64,000 nt of DNA, from NCBI GenBank assembly GCA_902768435.1, contig CACXLJ010000001.1:62001-126000 (forward strand). The letters run 5' to 3'. Both the position numbers and the translations under genes were made by a program. The notes under the pieces are model-generated. The model saw nothing but the letters and a program-made list of their open reading frames with translations. It was not told where the DNA came from and made no database searches. Below, in pieces: positions 35,297 through 44,499 of the stretch. The DNA comes from an uncultured Bacteroidales bacterium. GTDB lineage: Bacteria; Bacteroidota; Bacteroidia; Bacteroidales; Muribaculaceae. How positions within the stretch are numbered: the stretch's first letter is position 1; the number at the start of each line of letters is the position of its first letter.

Positions 35297-36208
35297 CTAC
35301 TTGCCGAAGTCTCCTTTCAGTGTGCGCATCAAGCGACGGCGCACCTTGGCCCAAAATCCATTGGTGCGATGATAATAGCGGGCAAAGGTCCGACGCGCAT
35401 CCATATTCTCCTCGATGGGCGAAATTTTCTCTACAGGCAAAGGCTCAAGCCACAGGTTCGACTGGTAGAGGTCTCCCCCTCCGCAGTTGGTGCCACTTCC
35501 GTCAAAACCATTATTGTTAACTAGAGAACGCCCCACATTGAGTGACAGGACATTGTTCAGGAAAAGAGATGCATTCCACCTGATAGCCCACGAATTGTTT
35601 TGTCCGGCTATCTGCCTGCGCAACATGCGTGTGTAAGGGTAGTTGCCGTCAAAGTCAAAAGTGCGGGTCAATTTTTGCTCTTCTAACTGAGCCAGCAGTT
35701 GTTTGCCATCGGGATTAAAAAGTTTCCAGGCGCGTTTCCATGTGGCCCAGCCCCAACTGCCGGTCCACTTGATGAAGAATGTGGGAGGCAACGAAGGGTC
35801 TTGGGTGAAATCGCAAGCCTGAATGTGCCCTACTCGCTCTTCGTCTTCGTAGGTTGAGAGCGCGTCGTTCATGAATTGCAGAAAATAGGGAGCAACAACT
35901 AGGTCATCCTCTAACACAATCACTTTCCCGTGTTGGTTCACCACCTGGGTAACGCCTGCAATGACCGAATTAGCAAGGCCACGGTTTGTCTCGCTCTTCA
36001 CAATATCAATAGCAGCAAAACCGTCAATTTGTTCAATGTATTGACGCACTTCGTTCACTGCCACCTCATCGTCGGCGTTCTTGGCACCATCGCTGTAAAT
36101 GTAAAGCCTACTCATAGCGGCCTCACGGTTACGCTTGAGCGATTCGATGAGGTCGCGTGTGTGCCCTACCCGATTGTAGGTAAACAGTATTATAGGAGCT
36201 AATTCCAT
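35297..36208 (-). CDS. Glycosyltransferase, GNT-I/family 2-like
   Basis: A 303-aa GT-A enzyme starting APIILFTYNRVGHTRDLIES, with VLEDDLVVAPYFLQFMNDAL (DxD-type EDD near residue 99) and SWGWATWKRAWKLF (near 148-162), which I associate with Bacteroidetes glycosyltransferases resembling the GNT-I fold. No signal or membrane helix, so it acts on the cytoplasmic face on a lipid-linked sugar. It begins 6 bp after the flippase gene stops. Substrates unknown. Confidence 0.87.
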   Translation of the reverse strand: MELAPIILFTYNRVGHTRDLIESLKRNREAAMSRLYIYSDGAKNADDEVAVNEVRQYIEQIDGFAAIDIVKSETNRGLANSVIAGVTQVVNQHGKVIVLEDDLVVAPYFLQFMNDALSTYEDEERVGHIQACDFTQDPSLPPTFFIKWTGSWGWATWKRAWKLFNPDGKQLLAQLEEQKLTRTFDFDGNYPYTRMLRRQIAGQNNSWAIRWNASLFLNNVLSLNVGRSLVNNNGFDGSGTNCGGGDLYQSNLWLEPLPVEKISPIEENMDARRTFARYYHRTNGFWAKVRRRLMRTLKGDFGK

Positions 36209-36214
36209 TTCTTA

Positions 36215-37687
36215 TTACGGGTTCTCTATTTCTTGATCAGCAGTAGTATGTTTGTGTTTTTTAAAAAAGTAGTTTATGACTTCGTTCAGTATCTTGGCGT
36301 TGAGTACCTTCATCACGCCTATATAAACCACAAACACCAGCAAGACCCTCACAACTAGCAACACATACAGGTTAGTGATGCCACGCGTGGCAAAATGCAC
36401 CCCTACCACTGTTGCAAGTGCTACTAAAGCAAACGGCAACACATCGAGCAGAGCCTCACGCAACTGCAAACCAGTGTAGCGATTCACAAAGTAATGCCAC
36501 ACACCCAGCCATAACACATTCACTGCGACAAAGGCAATAATCATGACTTTGATGCCATAACTTGCAGTTACAATCAGTACCAGCAGTTGCAACAAGCCCA
36601 ACGCGATAGTGCCATACATATATACCCCCGACTTGCCTTTGCTCAGTATCATATTGGTGTAGAGTGTCACGATCGGGAAAAATGCGCCCCACACGCACAG
36701 CATCTGCAAGATCATGGCACTGGCATGCCATTTCTCGGTGATGGCTATTGTGATAAACTCTTGCGCTACCAGTGCCAGACAAAACATGGCAGGGAAACTC
36801 ACAAATGCCGTAAATCGCAGCATCTTGCGCAACACATTTTTTTGCCGTTCCTTGTCATCTTCCACTTCTTTCAAAACGGGTTGAGCAACACCTTGTATCA
36901 TGTTGCTTATCAAAGAGCTGCCCATCTGATTCCACTTGGCGGCCTGAGAATAGTTGCCCACATCGCGAGAAGTAAACAGGCGGCCTAAGAGCACGGTGAA
37001 AATGTTGTTGTTGATGTGAATGAACACATTGGTGATCAATACCTTTGCACTGAATCCAATCATGCCTTTTAGTGGGGCGAAGTTGAACTTCAGTGAAGGC
37101 CTCCACGGTGAGAAGTACCACATGGCAATTGAATAGACAAGCACATACGATACCGTTTGTGCTGCAATGCCCCAATAGGCAAAGCCATTGTAAGCAAGTA
37201 TGATTCCAAGGGTTCCTGATACAGTCAAACCGATTACTTGCGACATCGTCTTCTGCTTCACCATGAGTTTCTTCATCATGTAGGCATTATGCGCCGTTGC
37301 CGTGCTTGCAAACACAAAACTCAAGAACAAGAACCGTGATAACGGCACCAGTTTGGGCTCGTGATAGAAATCGGCTATGAATGGCGCTGCGATAAGCAAC
37401 AGCAGGTATAATGACACACCCAGCAAAATTGAGAACCAGAAAGCAGCGTTATAGTCCTCATGGCGCACCACTTTTTGGTTTACCAATGCATTAGTGAAAC
37501 CGCACTCCTGAATGGAACTTCCTAAAACAGTGAAAATGGTGAGATATCCCACCATTCCATAGTCGTGCGGACTAAGCATGCGGGCAAGGAATATCCCGAA
37601 AACAAGGTTCAGCAACTGAATCATTCCGTTGCCTATGCCTCCCCACAGGAGGCCTTTTGCCGTCTTTGTTTTCAGGTCTGGTTCCAT
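36215..37687 (-). CDS. Polysaccharide flippase (Wzx-like)
   Basis: A 490-aa integral membrane protein of the MOP superfamily with about 14 helices, starting LKTKTAKGLLWGGIGNGMIQLLNLVFG, the usual opening of the PST/Wzx family. It should flip lipid-linked oligosaccharides across the inner membrane. FTSRDVGNYSQAAKW (near 235-250) is a conserved cytoplasmic loop. It lies between galE and two glycosyltransferases, which together suggest assembly of a surface glycan. No Wzy polymerase or Wzz is present, so the cluster is incomplete here. Confidence 0.9.
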   Translation of the reverse strand: MEPDLKTKTAKGLLWGGIGNGMIQLLNLVFGIFLARMLSPHDYGMVGYLTIFTVLGSSIQECGFTNALVNQKVVRHEDYNAAFWFSILLGVSLYLLLLIAAPFIADFYHEPKLVPLSRFLFLSFVFASTATAHNAYMMKKLMVKQKTMSQVIGLTVSGTLGIILAYNGFAYWGIAAQTVSYVLVYSIAMWYFSPWRPSLKFNFAPLKGMIGFSAKVLITNVFIHINNNIFTVLLGRLFTSRDVGNYSQAAKWNQMGSSLISNMIQGVAQPVLKEVEDDKERQKNVLRKMLRFTAFVSFPAMFCLALVAQEFITIAITEKWHASAMILQMLCVWGAFFPIVTLYTNMILSKGKSGVYMYGTIALGLLQLLVLIVTASYGIKVMIIAFVAVNVLWLGVWHYFVNRYTGLQLREALLDVLPFALVALATVVGVHFATRGITNLYVLLVVRVLLVFVVYIGVMKVLNAKILNEVINYFFKKHKHTTADQEIENP

Positions 37688-37727
37688 TTCATCACATTAC
37701 TGAGAATGCACAGCAATTTACTGTCAT

Positions 37728-38762
37728 TTACATAATGCCGCGCTCACGCAGGCGCTGCTGCCATTTCCAGGCACTCAGCATGGTATCCTCGATTGTTTCT
37801 TCGGCTTTCCATCCAAGTACCTCGTTTGCACGCTTCGGGTCGGCCCATATCTGCTCGATGTCACCTTCGCGGCGTCCAACCACCTTGTAAGGAACTTTCA
37901 CGCCTGTTGCGCGTTCAAAAGCGTTGATGAGCTGCATCACCGACAGGCCATTTCCAGTGCCAATGTTAAACACTTCCAGCGCTTCCTCCGATTTGTCTTC
38001 GAGCATGCGTTCCAATGCCTTCACATGGGCCTTGGCAAGGTCTACTACATTAATGAAGTCGCGAATACAGTAGCCATCAGGCGTATTGTAGTCGTTGCCA
38101 AACACACTGAGCATCTCCCTGACGCCAATGGCAGCCTGGGTCAGGTAAGGCACCAGGTTCTGGGGAACGCCATTGGGCAACTCCCCTATTTCGGCGCTGG
38201 GATGTGCACCAATTGGGTTGAAGTAGCGCAGCAAAATTGCCTTGATAGGAGCACCCGACTTGATGAAGTCGGCAATGATGTCTTCACAAATCTGTTTTGT
38301 TGCACCATAGGGCGATGTCGCCTTCTTGGTGGGTGCGCTCTCGGTAATGGGATTCTGGTCGGGTTCACCATAAACGGTGCACGATGACGAGAATACAAAA
38401 CCTTTCACGCCATACACAGGCATCAATTCAAGCAGATTCAACAGAATGTTGAGATTGTTGCGGTAGTATAGGATGGGTTTCTTTACCGATTCATTAACCG
38501 CCTTGCTGGCTGCAAAATTGATGATGCCGTTAATGCCGGGATTATCATTGAAGAGACGGTGAAGTGTGTCAATGTCGGTACAGTCACCTTCAACAAACAC
38601 AGGCCTAATGCCTGTTATCTTTTCAATGCCGTCGAGTACTTCGATGTTACTGTTCGACAGGTTGTCGATAATTACTACATCATAACCTGCCTTTTGCAAT
38701 TCAACTGTAGTGTGCGAACCAATAAATCCGGTTCCACCGGTCACTAATATTTTCTTTTTCAT
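37728..38762 (-). CDS. galE: UDP-glucose 4-epimerase
   Basis: GalE interconverts UDP-glucose and UDP-galactose (sometimes the N-acetyl forms) using NAD. The 344-aa SDR has the Rossmann motif VTGGTGFIGSHTTVELQKAG, SSSCTVYGEP and the catalytic Tyr/Lys pair in SPYGATKQ (about 154-161), with RYFNPIGAHPS and DYNTPDGYCIRDFI following the GalE pattern. The ATG at 38762 gives a normal start; the extra 24 upstream residues would overlap wecB. It starts 4 bp after wecB and supplies sugar nucleotides to the glycan cluster. Confidence 0.94.
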   Translation of the reverse strand: MKKKILVTGGTGFIGSHTTVELQKAGYDVVIIDNLSNSNIEVLDGIEKITGIRPVFVEGDCTDIDTLHRLFNDNPGINGIINFAASKAVNESVKKPILYYRNNLNILLNLLELMPVYGVKGFVFSSSCTVYGEPDQNPITESAPTKKATSPYGATKQICEDIIADFIKSGAPIKAILLRYFNPIGAHPSAEIGELPNGVPQNLVPYLTQAAIGVREMLSVFGNDYNTPDGYCIRDFINVVDLAKAHVKALERMLEDKSEEALEVFNIGTGNGLSVMQLINAFERATGVKVPYKVVGRREGDIEQIWADPKRANEVLGWKAEETIEDTMLSAWKWQQRLRERGIM

Positions 38763-38766
38763 ATCT

Positions 38767-39927
38767 TTATTTGCTAACAAGTGTTTTATAAATTCTTCCG
38801 CAGGCCAAACCGTCGCCATATGGGTTGTTAGCACGGCTCATGCGCTCATAGGCTGTGTCATCATCAAGCAGTAATGACACGCCGTTTACAATTTTGTCAT
38901 AATCAGTGCCTACCAGCACAACTGTTCCTGCTTCCAAAGCCTCGGGGCGTTCGGTAGTGTCACGCATCACGAGCACGGGTTTGCCAATGCCAGGAGCCTC
39001 TTCCTGGATGCCGCCGCTGTCGGTGAGCACAATGTACGATTTCTCCATCAAGAACACGAAACTCAAGTACTCAAGCGGCTCAATGAAGAACATGTTGCCC
39101 AAGTCGCTCAAGTCGGCACCAAATATCTCGTGAATGGGCTTGCGCACATTGGGATTCAGATGCATGGGATAGACAAAATCCACTTCGGGGTATTTTTCTT
39201 TCAGTGTCTTGATGGCATTACAAATATTCAGGAACCCTTCGCCAAAATTTTCACGCCTGTGACCGGTGATGAGCACCAATCTTCGCTTGCCGTCGCGCAA
39301 ACGCTCAATGTCATAGCCCTCGTTAGCCAAGCGTTCTTTCAGTTCGGTGTCAAGATCGGGGTTGCTTTTTATTTTGTTGATAACCATGTGAAGGGCATCA
39401 ATCACGGTGTTGCCGGTCACTGCAATGTTTTCATCGTTTACACCCTCGTTAAGCAGATTCTGGCGACTTAACGATGTGGGTGCAAAGTGATAGGTGGTGA
39501 TTCTTCCCGTGATTTGACGGTTCATTTCCTCGGGCCATGGACTGTAGATGTTATGGGTTCGAAGGCCGGCTTCGACATGCCCCACGGGTATCTGCTGATA
39601 GAACGCAGCCAATGCCGCTGCAGTGCTTGTTGTCGTGTCGCCGTGCACCAGCACCACATCGGGCTGCACTTCGCACAATATGTCGCGCATGCCCAGCAGC
39701 ACTCGCGTAGTCACATCATAGAGATCCTGGCCAACCTTCATGATATTCAGGTCATAATCGGGCTGGATGTCAAAAATCTCAAGCACCTGGTCAAGCATCT
39801 CGCGATGCTGCCCGGTCACGCACACGATGGTTTCAATCTCTTCTTTGTGTTTCTCCAGTTCTTTCACCAGCGGGGCCATTTTGATGGCCTCGGGGCGAGT
39901 ACCGAAGACTAACATGACTTTTTTCAT
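38767..39927 (-). CDS. wecB: UDP-N-acetylglucosamine 2-epimerase (non-hydrolysing)
   Basis: WecB converts UDP-GlcNAc to UDP-ManNAc. The 386-aa sequence is typical: VMLVFGTRPEAIKMAPLVKEL, VHGDTTTSTAAALAAFY, VGHVEAGLRTHNIYSPWPEE, ITGHRRENFG and LTDSGGIQEEAPGIGKPVLVMRD. UDP-ManNAc is a precursor for surface glycans. No wecC (dehydrogenase) is adjacent, so the end use is open. It leads the tight group wecB-galE, with the flippase and two glycosyltransferases downstream. Confidence 0.95.
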   Translation of the reverse strand: MKKVMLVFGTRPEAIKMAPLVKELEKHKEEIETIVCVTGQHREMLDQVLEIFDIQPDYDLNIMKVGQDLYDVTTRVLLGMRDILCEVQPDVVLVHGDTTTSTAAALAAFYQQIPVGHVEAGLRTHNIYSPWPEEMNRQITGRITTYHFAPTSLSRQNLLNEGVNDENIAVTGNTVIDALHMVINKIKSNPDLDTELKERLANEGYDIERLRDGKRRLVLITGHRRENFGEGFLNICNAIKTLKEKYPEVDFVYPMHLNPNVRKPIHEIFGADLSDLGNMFFIEPLEYLSFVFLMEKSYIVLTDSGGIQEEAPGIGKPVLVMRDTTERPEALEAGTVVLVGTDYDKIVNGVSLLLDDDTAYERMSRANNPYGDGLACGRIYKTLVSK

Positions 39928-39974
39928 ATTTCAATATATTTATTTTTCAATTCTTTCTATGAATTTTAGTGAAT

Positions 39975-40361
39975 CTACTTAGATTCCAGGAAAGCGAAGA
40001 ATACTGCTGCCACAAGTAGCCCGAAAGCCACAAAGTGATTCCAGTGCAAGGCCTCGCCTTTGAAAAACACGATAACAAAAATGGTGAAAACCGACAGCGA
40101 TATGACTTCCTGCACCACCTTGAGTTGCATGAGCGAGAAAGTGCCACCGTTTTCTATGTAACCTATGCGATTAGCAGGCACCATAAACAAATATTCAAAG
40201 AACGCGATTCCCCAAGAGAACAGGATGACGACGATGAGCGGCCAGTGGGTTGATATACCCATATTCTGCAATTTCAGGTGCCCATACCAAGCAAAGGTCA
40301 TCAGCACATTCGATACAATGAGCAACCCGATGGTTGCTGCGCCAGATGATAATAGACTCAT
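39975..40361 (-). CDS. DUF486 (DMT-family-like) membrane protein
   Basis: A 128-aa protein with four membrane helices (about 7-27, 40-60, 75-98, 105-124), reminiscent of small multidrug/EamA half-transporters. The conserved region FAWYGHLK ... WGIAFFEYLFMVPANRIGY fits the DUF486 family. Substrate unknown. It lies 19 bp after the Ntn-hydrolase gene and 47 bp before wecB, so it may be part of one long transcript with the glycan cluster. Confidence 0.85.
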   Translation of the reverse strand: MSLLSSGAATIGLLIVSNVLMTFAWYGHLKLQNMGISTHWPLIVVILFSWGIAFFEYLFMVPANRIGYIENGGTFSLMQLKVVQEVISLSVFTIFVIVFFKGEALHWNHFVAFGLLVAAVFFAFLESK

Positions 40362-40380
40362 GGTTGTTTTTGTTATACTT

Positions 40381-41499
40381 CTATGGTTTCAAGGATTCGC
40401 GGCGGCGGGCAAGTTCTTCGTATCCCTTGCGGTAGGTTTCCATATTCTTGGGAATCAACTGCTGGCAGTAACCTGTCCCCTCCACATTGTACAGTTTCGA
40501 CAAGTCAATATAATGCTCGCCATTGCCACGGCGTGTTGAGAACACCTCTTCTTTTCTTTTCTGGGCTTCGTCGCTCAACTTTGAACGGCGCTTGGGGCCA
40601 CTGCCCGTCAACTCATTGGGCAAACCTCCTTCACCTACCCACACTGGGCGTATCTCGCTGCATGGCACATAGCCAAGACCAATCCACATCGTAGTCAGCG
40701 TCGGGTCTTCACCAGGTAGCACACCCTCGATGACCATGGTTGCTGTTGAAATGCGGCGAGGAATGAAGTCTTGGTCCACGATCCAGCGTGTTCCACTATA
40801 TGTGAAATCTTTGTCGAGCTTGCTGTGATAAAAGGTGCGCGACAATTCTTCGGTAAAGACTGCCGGCGTCAAGTCCCTTGCTGTGATATGCTTGGCCAAT
40901 AAGTGCTGTTCGTTCTTTTCCCTGATGTATCCGTAACCCTCATCGGTTCTTCCGCTATAGGAATAGTTGGTGCGGGTAAGGATACCGTCGGGAGCATCTT
41001 TCAAGTCATATTTCACATAGCTGTAATTGCCTGTCTCAAAGTAGGCACCATTGCCCTGAGCATCGATCACGCCGAAATTGGCCTCTACGCCCAGTGGTTT
41101 CTTGAGCCTTTTCAGCAGTGCCTCAAAGTCATCAACAGTCACACACTCCTCCAGCGCTTTCTTCATCACAACACCTTCCTTGTCCATATCCTTTTCCTTC
41201 ACATTGTCGTTGTTCAGGTTATAGGATGCGGTGTTCATGATGGCAAAGCCTTTCTCGTTAAAGCCCATCCAAGCAGCACTGTCTTTATAGTCGCGCGAGT
41301 CAAAAACGGCTATAAATTCATATTTGCCGTTAGATGCCTTTTTGCGTTCCACGCGATTGTTTTGGTCACCTGTGTCACGGTTTTTCCACAACAGGGGGCG
41401 GCCGTTTGCTGTCAGTTTTCCTGACACAATCGCTGAGGTGCAGGCCATAGAGCCCACTACCGTAGTCAGTAGCAACAGGGCAATAATACTTCTCTTCAT
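40381..41499 (-). CDS. Secreted Ntn-hydrolase (choloylglycine hydrolase / C45-like)
   Basis: The 372-aa protein begins with a signal peptide (MKRSIIALLLLTTVVGSMA), and the next residue is Cys20, followed by TSAIVSGKLTANGRPLLWKNRDT. Removal of the signal peptide would expose Cys as the N-terminal nucleophile, the hallmark of linear-amide C-N hydrolases. NRD (near 41-43) matches the Arg/Asp that follow the nucleophile in this superfamily, and Asn residues in ASYNLN and RTNYS are candidates for the oxyanion hole. Possible substrates are N-acyl amino acids, bile-salt amides or penicillins. The lipobox pattern is poor, so it is probably soluble in the periplasm. ATG 41499 is chosen by the signal peptide. 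Confidence 0.82.
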   Translation of the reverse strand: MKRSIIALLLLTTVVGSMACTSAIVSGKLTANGRPLLWKNRDTGDQNNRVERKKASNGKYEFIAVFDSRDYKDSAAWMGFNEKGFAIMNTASYNLNNDNVKEKDMDKEGVVMKKALEECVTVDDFEALLKRLKKPLGVEANFGVIDAQGNGAYFETGNYSYVKYDLKDAPDGILTRTNYSYSGRTDEGYGYIREKNEQHLLAKHITARDLTPAVFTEELSRTFYHSKLDKDFTYSGTRWIVDQDFIPRRISTATMVIEGVLPGEDPTLTTMWIGLGYVPCSEIRPVWVGEGGLPNELTGSGPKRRSKLSDEAQKRKEEVFSTRRGNGEHYIDLSKLYNVEGTGYCQQLIPKNMETYRKGYEELARRRESLKP

Positions 41500-41526
41500 T
41501 ACCTTATTAATTGAGTTTTTAGACTT

Positions 41527-41573
41527 CAAAATTACAAAACACCTTTCTATTATCAAAATTTGTTGTAACTTTG
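41527..41573. promoter_or_regulatory. Overlapping divergent promoters
   Basis: For the Ntn-hydrolase gene, minus strand: TTTG (41557-41554), 19 nt, TAATTTTG (41534-41527), a full match. For the thioesterase gene, plus strand: TAACTTTG (41566-41573), 18 bp before ATG 41592. The two promoters interleave, so polymerase binding at one could hinder the other. Confidence 0.65.
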
Positions 41574-41591
41574 AATTCTAAAAATTGCAAA

Positions 41592-41996
41592 ATGGACAAA
41601 TATATATATTCTTTAGAAATCAAAGTTCGAGATTACGAACTTGATTCAGAGGGGGTCGTCAACAATGCTATTTATCTTCATTATCTGGAGTTTACGCGTC
41701 ATTGTTTCTGCGAAATGGCCGGATTCTCCTTCAAACAGATGCGCGATGAGGGCATCATTCCCATGCTCAGTCGCATTGAGGTTGACTACAAGCGCCCCAT
41801 GTGCAGTGGCGAGACCATTGTGAGCCGTTTGTGGGTTGAAATGCAAGGCGTGCGATTCGTCTTTCATCAGGACCTCTACGATAAAGCAACAGGTGAACTC
41901 TCGATTAAAGCCGTTGTTACGGTTATTGCTGTCGAGAACGGCAAACTCAGTCGTGGCGATCGTTTCAAAGAAGTTTTCAAACAATATCTGCAATGA
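41592..41996 (+). CDS. Acyl-CoA thioesterase, 4HBT/YbgC-like hotdog fold
   Basis: A 134-aa hotdog protein. YSLEIKVRDYELDSEGVVNNAIYLHYLEFTR shows the conserved D-x(3)-G-V-N-x(4)-Y pattern, but the catalytic Asp position reads YELDSEGVVNN, with Asp/Ser at the usual site. It should hydrolyse acyl-CoA or acyl-ACP thioesters in the cytoplasm. A TTG at 41571 could extend it but lies inside the promoter box. Its stop overlaps the dprA start (ATGA), so translation is coupled. Confidence 0.88.
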   Translation: MDKYIYSLEIKVRDYELDSEGVVNNAIYLHYLEFTRHCFCEMAGFSFKQMRDEGIIPMLSRIEVDYKRPMCSGETIVSRLWVEMQGVRFVFHQDLYDKATGELSIKAVVTVIAVENGKLSRGDRFKEVFKQYLQ

Positions 41997-43099
41997 ACGA
42001 ACAGCAACTCACCTATCGCATCGCATTTGCCTCAATTCGTGGCATGGGCATCGATATTGCCCGTTCCATCCTCGATGTCATTCCCTCGGAGCAGGAGTTC
42101 TTCAGCATGAAAGAAGGCGAACTCATGCGCATCATCGGCTCACGCACCAAGATTCACGAATCAGCATATCGCAATGTCTGTCTTGAAAAGGCCAAACGGG
42201 AACTTGACTTCATCTATAACAACCACATTCGTGTTGCTTATTTCCTTGACGATGACTATCCTGCACGACTTTTGCAGGCATCCGATGCCCCTATCCTGCT
42301 CTATTCTATTGGCGAATGCAATTTGAATGCTTCTCGCATCGTGAGCGTTGTTGGAACAAGGCATGCGACCGACTATGGCCGTCGTTTCTGCAACACACTC
42401 ATGAGCGACTTGGCACAAGTTCTTCCTGATGTTGTAATTGTCAGTGGATTGGCATTTGGCATCGACATCGCTGCACACCGTGCTTCACTCAAGTATGGTT
42501 TGCACACGGTTGGCGTTCAAGCGCGCGGTCTCAACAAGATATACCCATCACAACACCGTAACGATGCAGCTGCCATAGTGAAACAAGGTGGTGCTATCGT
42601 CTCGGACTATACCTCGCAAGACGATGTTCATAAAGGTAACTTTGTTGCTCGAAACCGCATCATTGCTGCCCTATCCGATTGCACTGTTGTCGTGGAGTCG
42701 GCCAATAAAGGCGGAGCGCTTATTACCGCTAATATCGCTGCAAGTTACAATCGCGATGTTCTTGCAGTGCCTGGTCGCATTACCGACGAGTATTCCAAAG
42801 GATGCAACCGTCTCATCATGAATAATCAGGCCGCTGTAATCACATCGGCCGACGATTTGCTAAAAGCTATGAACTGGCAGTCGGTCGCACCAAAACAAGT
42901 CGAACTTGAACTGTTTCCAAAACTATCGGCCGAGGAGCAAATCATCGTCGACACTATTCGCAACATGGGTGATGCTCACATCAACAGCATCACTCAACAG
43001 TTGGGCATGCCTGTTTACAAAGTGATGAGTGCACTTGTCGAACTTGAGTGCCGAGGCATAGTCGCATCACTCCCCGGGTGCCGATATACCGTTGTCTAA
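41993..43099 (+). CDS. dprA: DNA-processing protein DprA
   Basis: DprA binds incoming single-stranded DNA and loads RecA during natural transformation. The 368-aa protein has an N-terminal SAM-like/helix-hairpin region (about 1-70), a Rossmann-like DprA core (about 75-290) with SVVGTRHATDYGRRF, SGLAFGIDIAAHRASL, GGAIVSDYTSQD and NRIIAALSDCTVVVE, and a C-terminal winged helix (about 305-368). DprA is widespread in bacteria not known to be competent, so its presence does not prove transformation. It overlaps the thioesterase gene by 4 bp, and yraN starts 25 bp later. Confidence 0.95.
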   Translation: MNEQQLTYRIAFASIRGMGIDIARSILDVIPSEQEFFSMKEGELMRIIGSRTKIHESAYRNVCLEKAKRELDFIYNNHIRVAYFLDDDYPARLLQASDAPILLYSIGECNLNASRIVSVVGTRHATDYGRRFCNTLMSDLAQVLPDVVIVSGLAFGIDIAAHRASLKYGLHTVGVQARGLNKIYPSQHRNDAAAIVKQGGAIVSDYTSQDDVHKGNFVARNRIIAALSDCTVVVESANKGGALITANIAASYNRDVLAVPGRITDEYSKGCNRLIMNNQAAVITSADDLLKAMNWQSVAPKQVELELFPKLSAEEQIIVDTIRNMGDAHINSITQQLGMPVYKVMSALVELECRGIVASLPGCRYTVV

Positions 43100-43124
43100 T
43101 TTTATAGCAATAACTGATTCAGCA

Positions 43125-43499
43125 ATGGCACTACATAATATCTTTGGATCTGAAGGCGAACAACTCGCACAAGAATTCCTCATGAAGCAGGGGATGATTA
43201 TTCGTGAAACAAACTGGCGTTTAGGGCATTATGAAATTGATATTATTGCAGAAACTCCCGGTCGGCTTCACATTGTCGAAGTGAAATCACGCAGGAGCAA
43301 TGAGGATTATGACCCCATGCTTTCAATAACCAAGAAGAAAATTCGCAACCTCGTAGCAGCTGCTAACGGTTACCTTAATTTCATAAAGCTCACCATTGAT
43401 GTGCAGTTTGATTTGCTTTTCATTATTGGCACACCTGGAAACTATAGTATAGAATACATCCCCGATGCCTTCTTTCCACCCCTTAAAACTTATCACTGA
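43125..43499 (+). CDS. yraN: YraN/UPF0102 endonuclease-like protein
   Basis: A 124-aa protein of the restriction-endonuclease-like fold: GSEGEQLAQEFLMKQGMIIRETNWR, then YEIDIIAETPGRLHIVEVKSRR, where Glu/Asp and EVK form the PD-(D/E)XK core. Biological role not established. I use the ATG at 43125; a TTG at 43092 would overlap dprA. dprA-yraN adjacency is seen in many bacteria. Confidence 0.92.
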   Translation: MALHNIFGSEGEQLAQEFLMKQGMIIRETNWRLGHYEIDIIAETPGRLHIVEVKSRRSNEDYDPMLSITKKKIRNLVAAANGYLNFIKLTIDVQFDLLFIIGTPGNYSIEYIPDAFFPPLKTYH

Positions 43500-43662
43500 T
43501 TCCTCTTTCTTGCCATAATGTTTTATTCGAATTCTACTATAATTTATTCTACATTAACCCACTAAATATCTGTTTATAATGCATTAATACTTAAATTAGA
43601 TATTTAAGTAATTTTGTGTGGTCAAAAAAGCGTCGAATTTGAATAGATATGAGTGTCTCCTG

Positions 43663-44478
43663 TTAGTCAAGCGATGATAAAAGTCGCATGGCCTCAACTC
43701 TGCCCGAGTTGATAAGATTGGGATAGTGGGCATCGCTATTGATAATGACATCACAATCATATTTCTTGAGCCATGAGAAATATTTGACATTAGGGTAAAA
43801 ACGCCTTCTCTGTTCCCAGGCCTTGGTATTTATCTCAATCACATAACCATGATCCATAATGGCATCAAACAACTCTCGGACCAGTTTGTCGTACCACTCA
43901 TTCGAAGTGATTCCAGACTCAAATGCTTCAGCATTGAAGCCAATCTTGTCGAAATGCCCTATCACATCAAAACCGCCTTGTTCAACCATCTTCAAGGATT
44001 GAGTATAAAAGGAACGAATCACCGACTCGATATCTTCATGAAAATATAGTTTCATTTTCTCGATAAACCTCTCGGGGCGTCCGTCAATGTCGACATACTC
44101 GCTGCTGTCAACAAACGAAGGAATGAAATGAACCGAGCCAATCTTATAATCGAGTGGCAATGTGCCGAAATATTCGTTTGAAGGACCAAACTCATCGGTA
44201 TAATCTATTTCCATCGAGGCATAAATGTTGAGTTTCGATCCATAGATTAGCCTAAGTCGCTCAATTTCACTCAAATATTTGTTGACATCGGCACGACTCA
44301 TGTTGCAGGTGCTCTCGTATGGAAATGGAGAATGAGGCGAAAAACCGAAATGTGTGAAATTCAACTTTACGGCTTCTCGAATAAAATCTTCCATGGGAGC
44401 ATGGCCATCACAGAAAGGAGTATGGGCATGGAAATTATATAGGCTCGACAATCTTGTGATGGTTTTGAAATCAATCAT
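43663..44478 (-). CDS. PHP-family histidinol-phosphatase-like protein
   Basis: A 271-aa metal-dependent phosphatase of the PHP superfamily, HisK/HisJ subgroup. Metal ligands are visible in YNFHAHTPFCDG (HxH, residues 16-18), GFSPHSP, MEIDY (Glu), GSVHFI, VIGHFDKIG and INSDAHYP. It may catalyse the penultimate step of histidine synthesis, but no his gene is nearby, so another phosphoester substrate is possible. The gap before it (43500-43662) is AT-rich with no gene. Confidence 0.88.
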   Translation of the reverse strand: MIDFKTITRLSSLYNFHAHTPFCDGHAPMEDFIREAVKLNFTHFGFSPHSPFPYESTCNMSRADVNKYLSEIERLRLIYGSKLNIYASMEIDYTDEFGPSNEYFGTLPLDYKIGSVHFIPSFVDSSEYVDIDGRPERFIEKMKLYFHEDIESVIRSFYTQSLKMVEQGGFDVIGHFDKIGFNAEAFESGITSNEWYDKLVRELFDAIMDHGYVIEINTKAWEQRRRFYPNVKYFSWLKKYDCDVIINSDAHYPNLINSGRVEAMRLLSSLD

Positions 44479-44499
44479 TTCCTAAAAATGTTGTTTTGC

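Noticed and set aside
43609..43616. TAATTTTG on the plus strand in the gap after yraN
   Set aside because: No -33 box and no plus-strand gene follows; the nearest ATG opens only five codons. Likely chance in AT-rich DNA, or an antisense start into the PHP gene.
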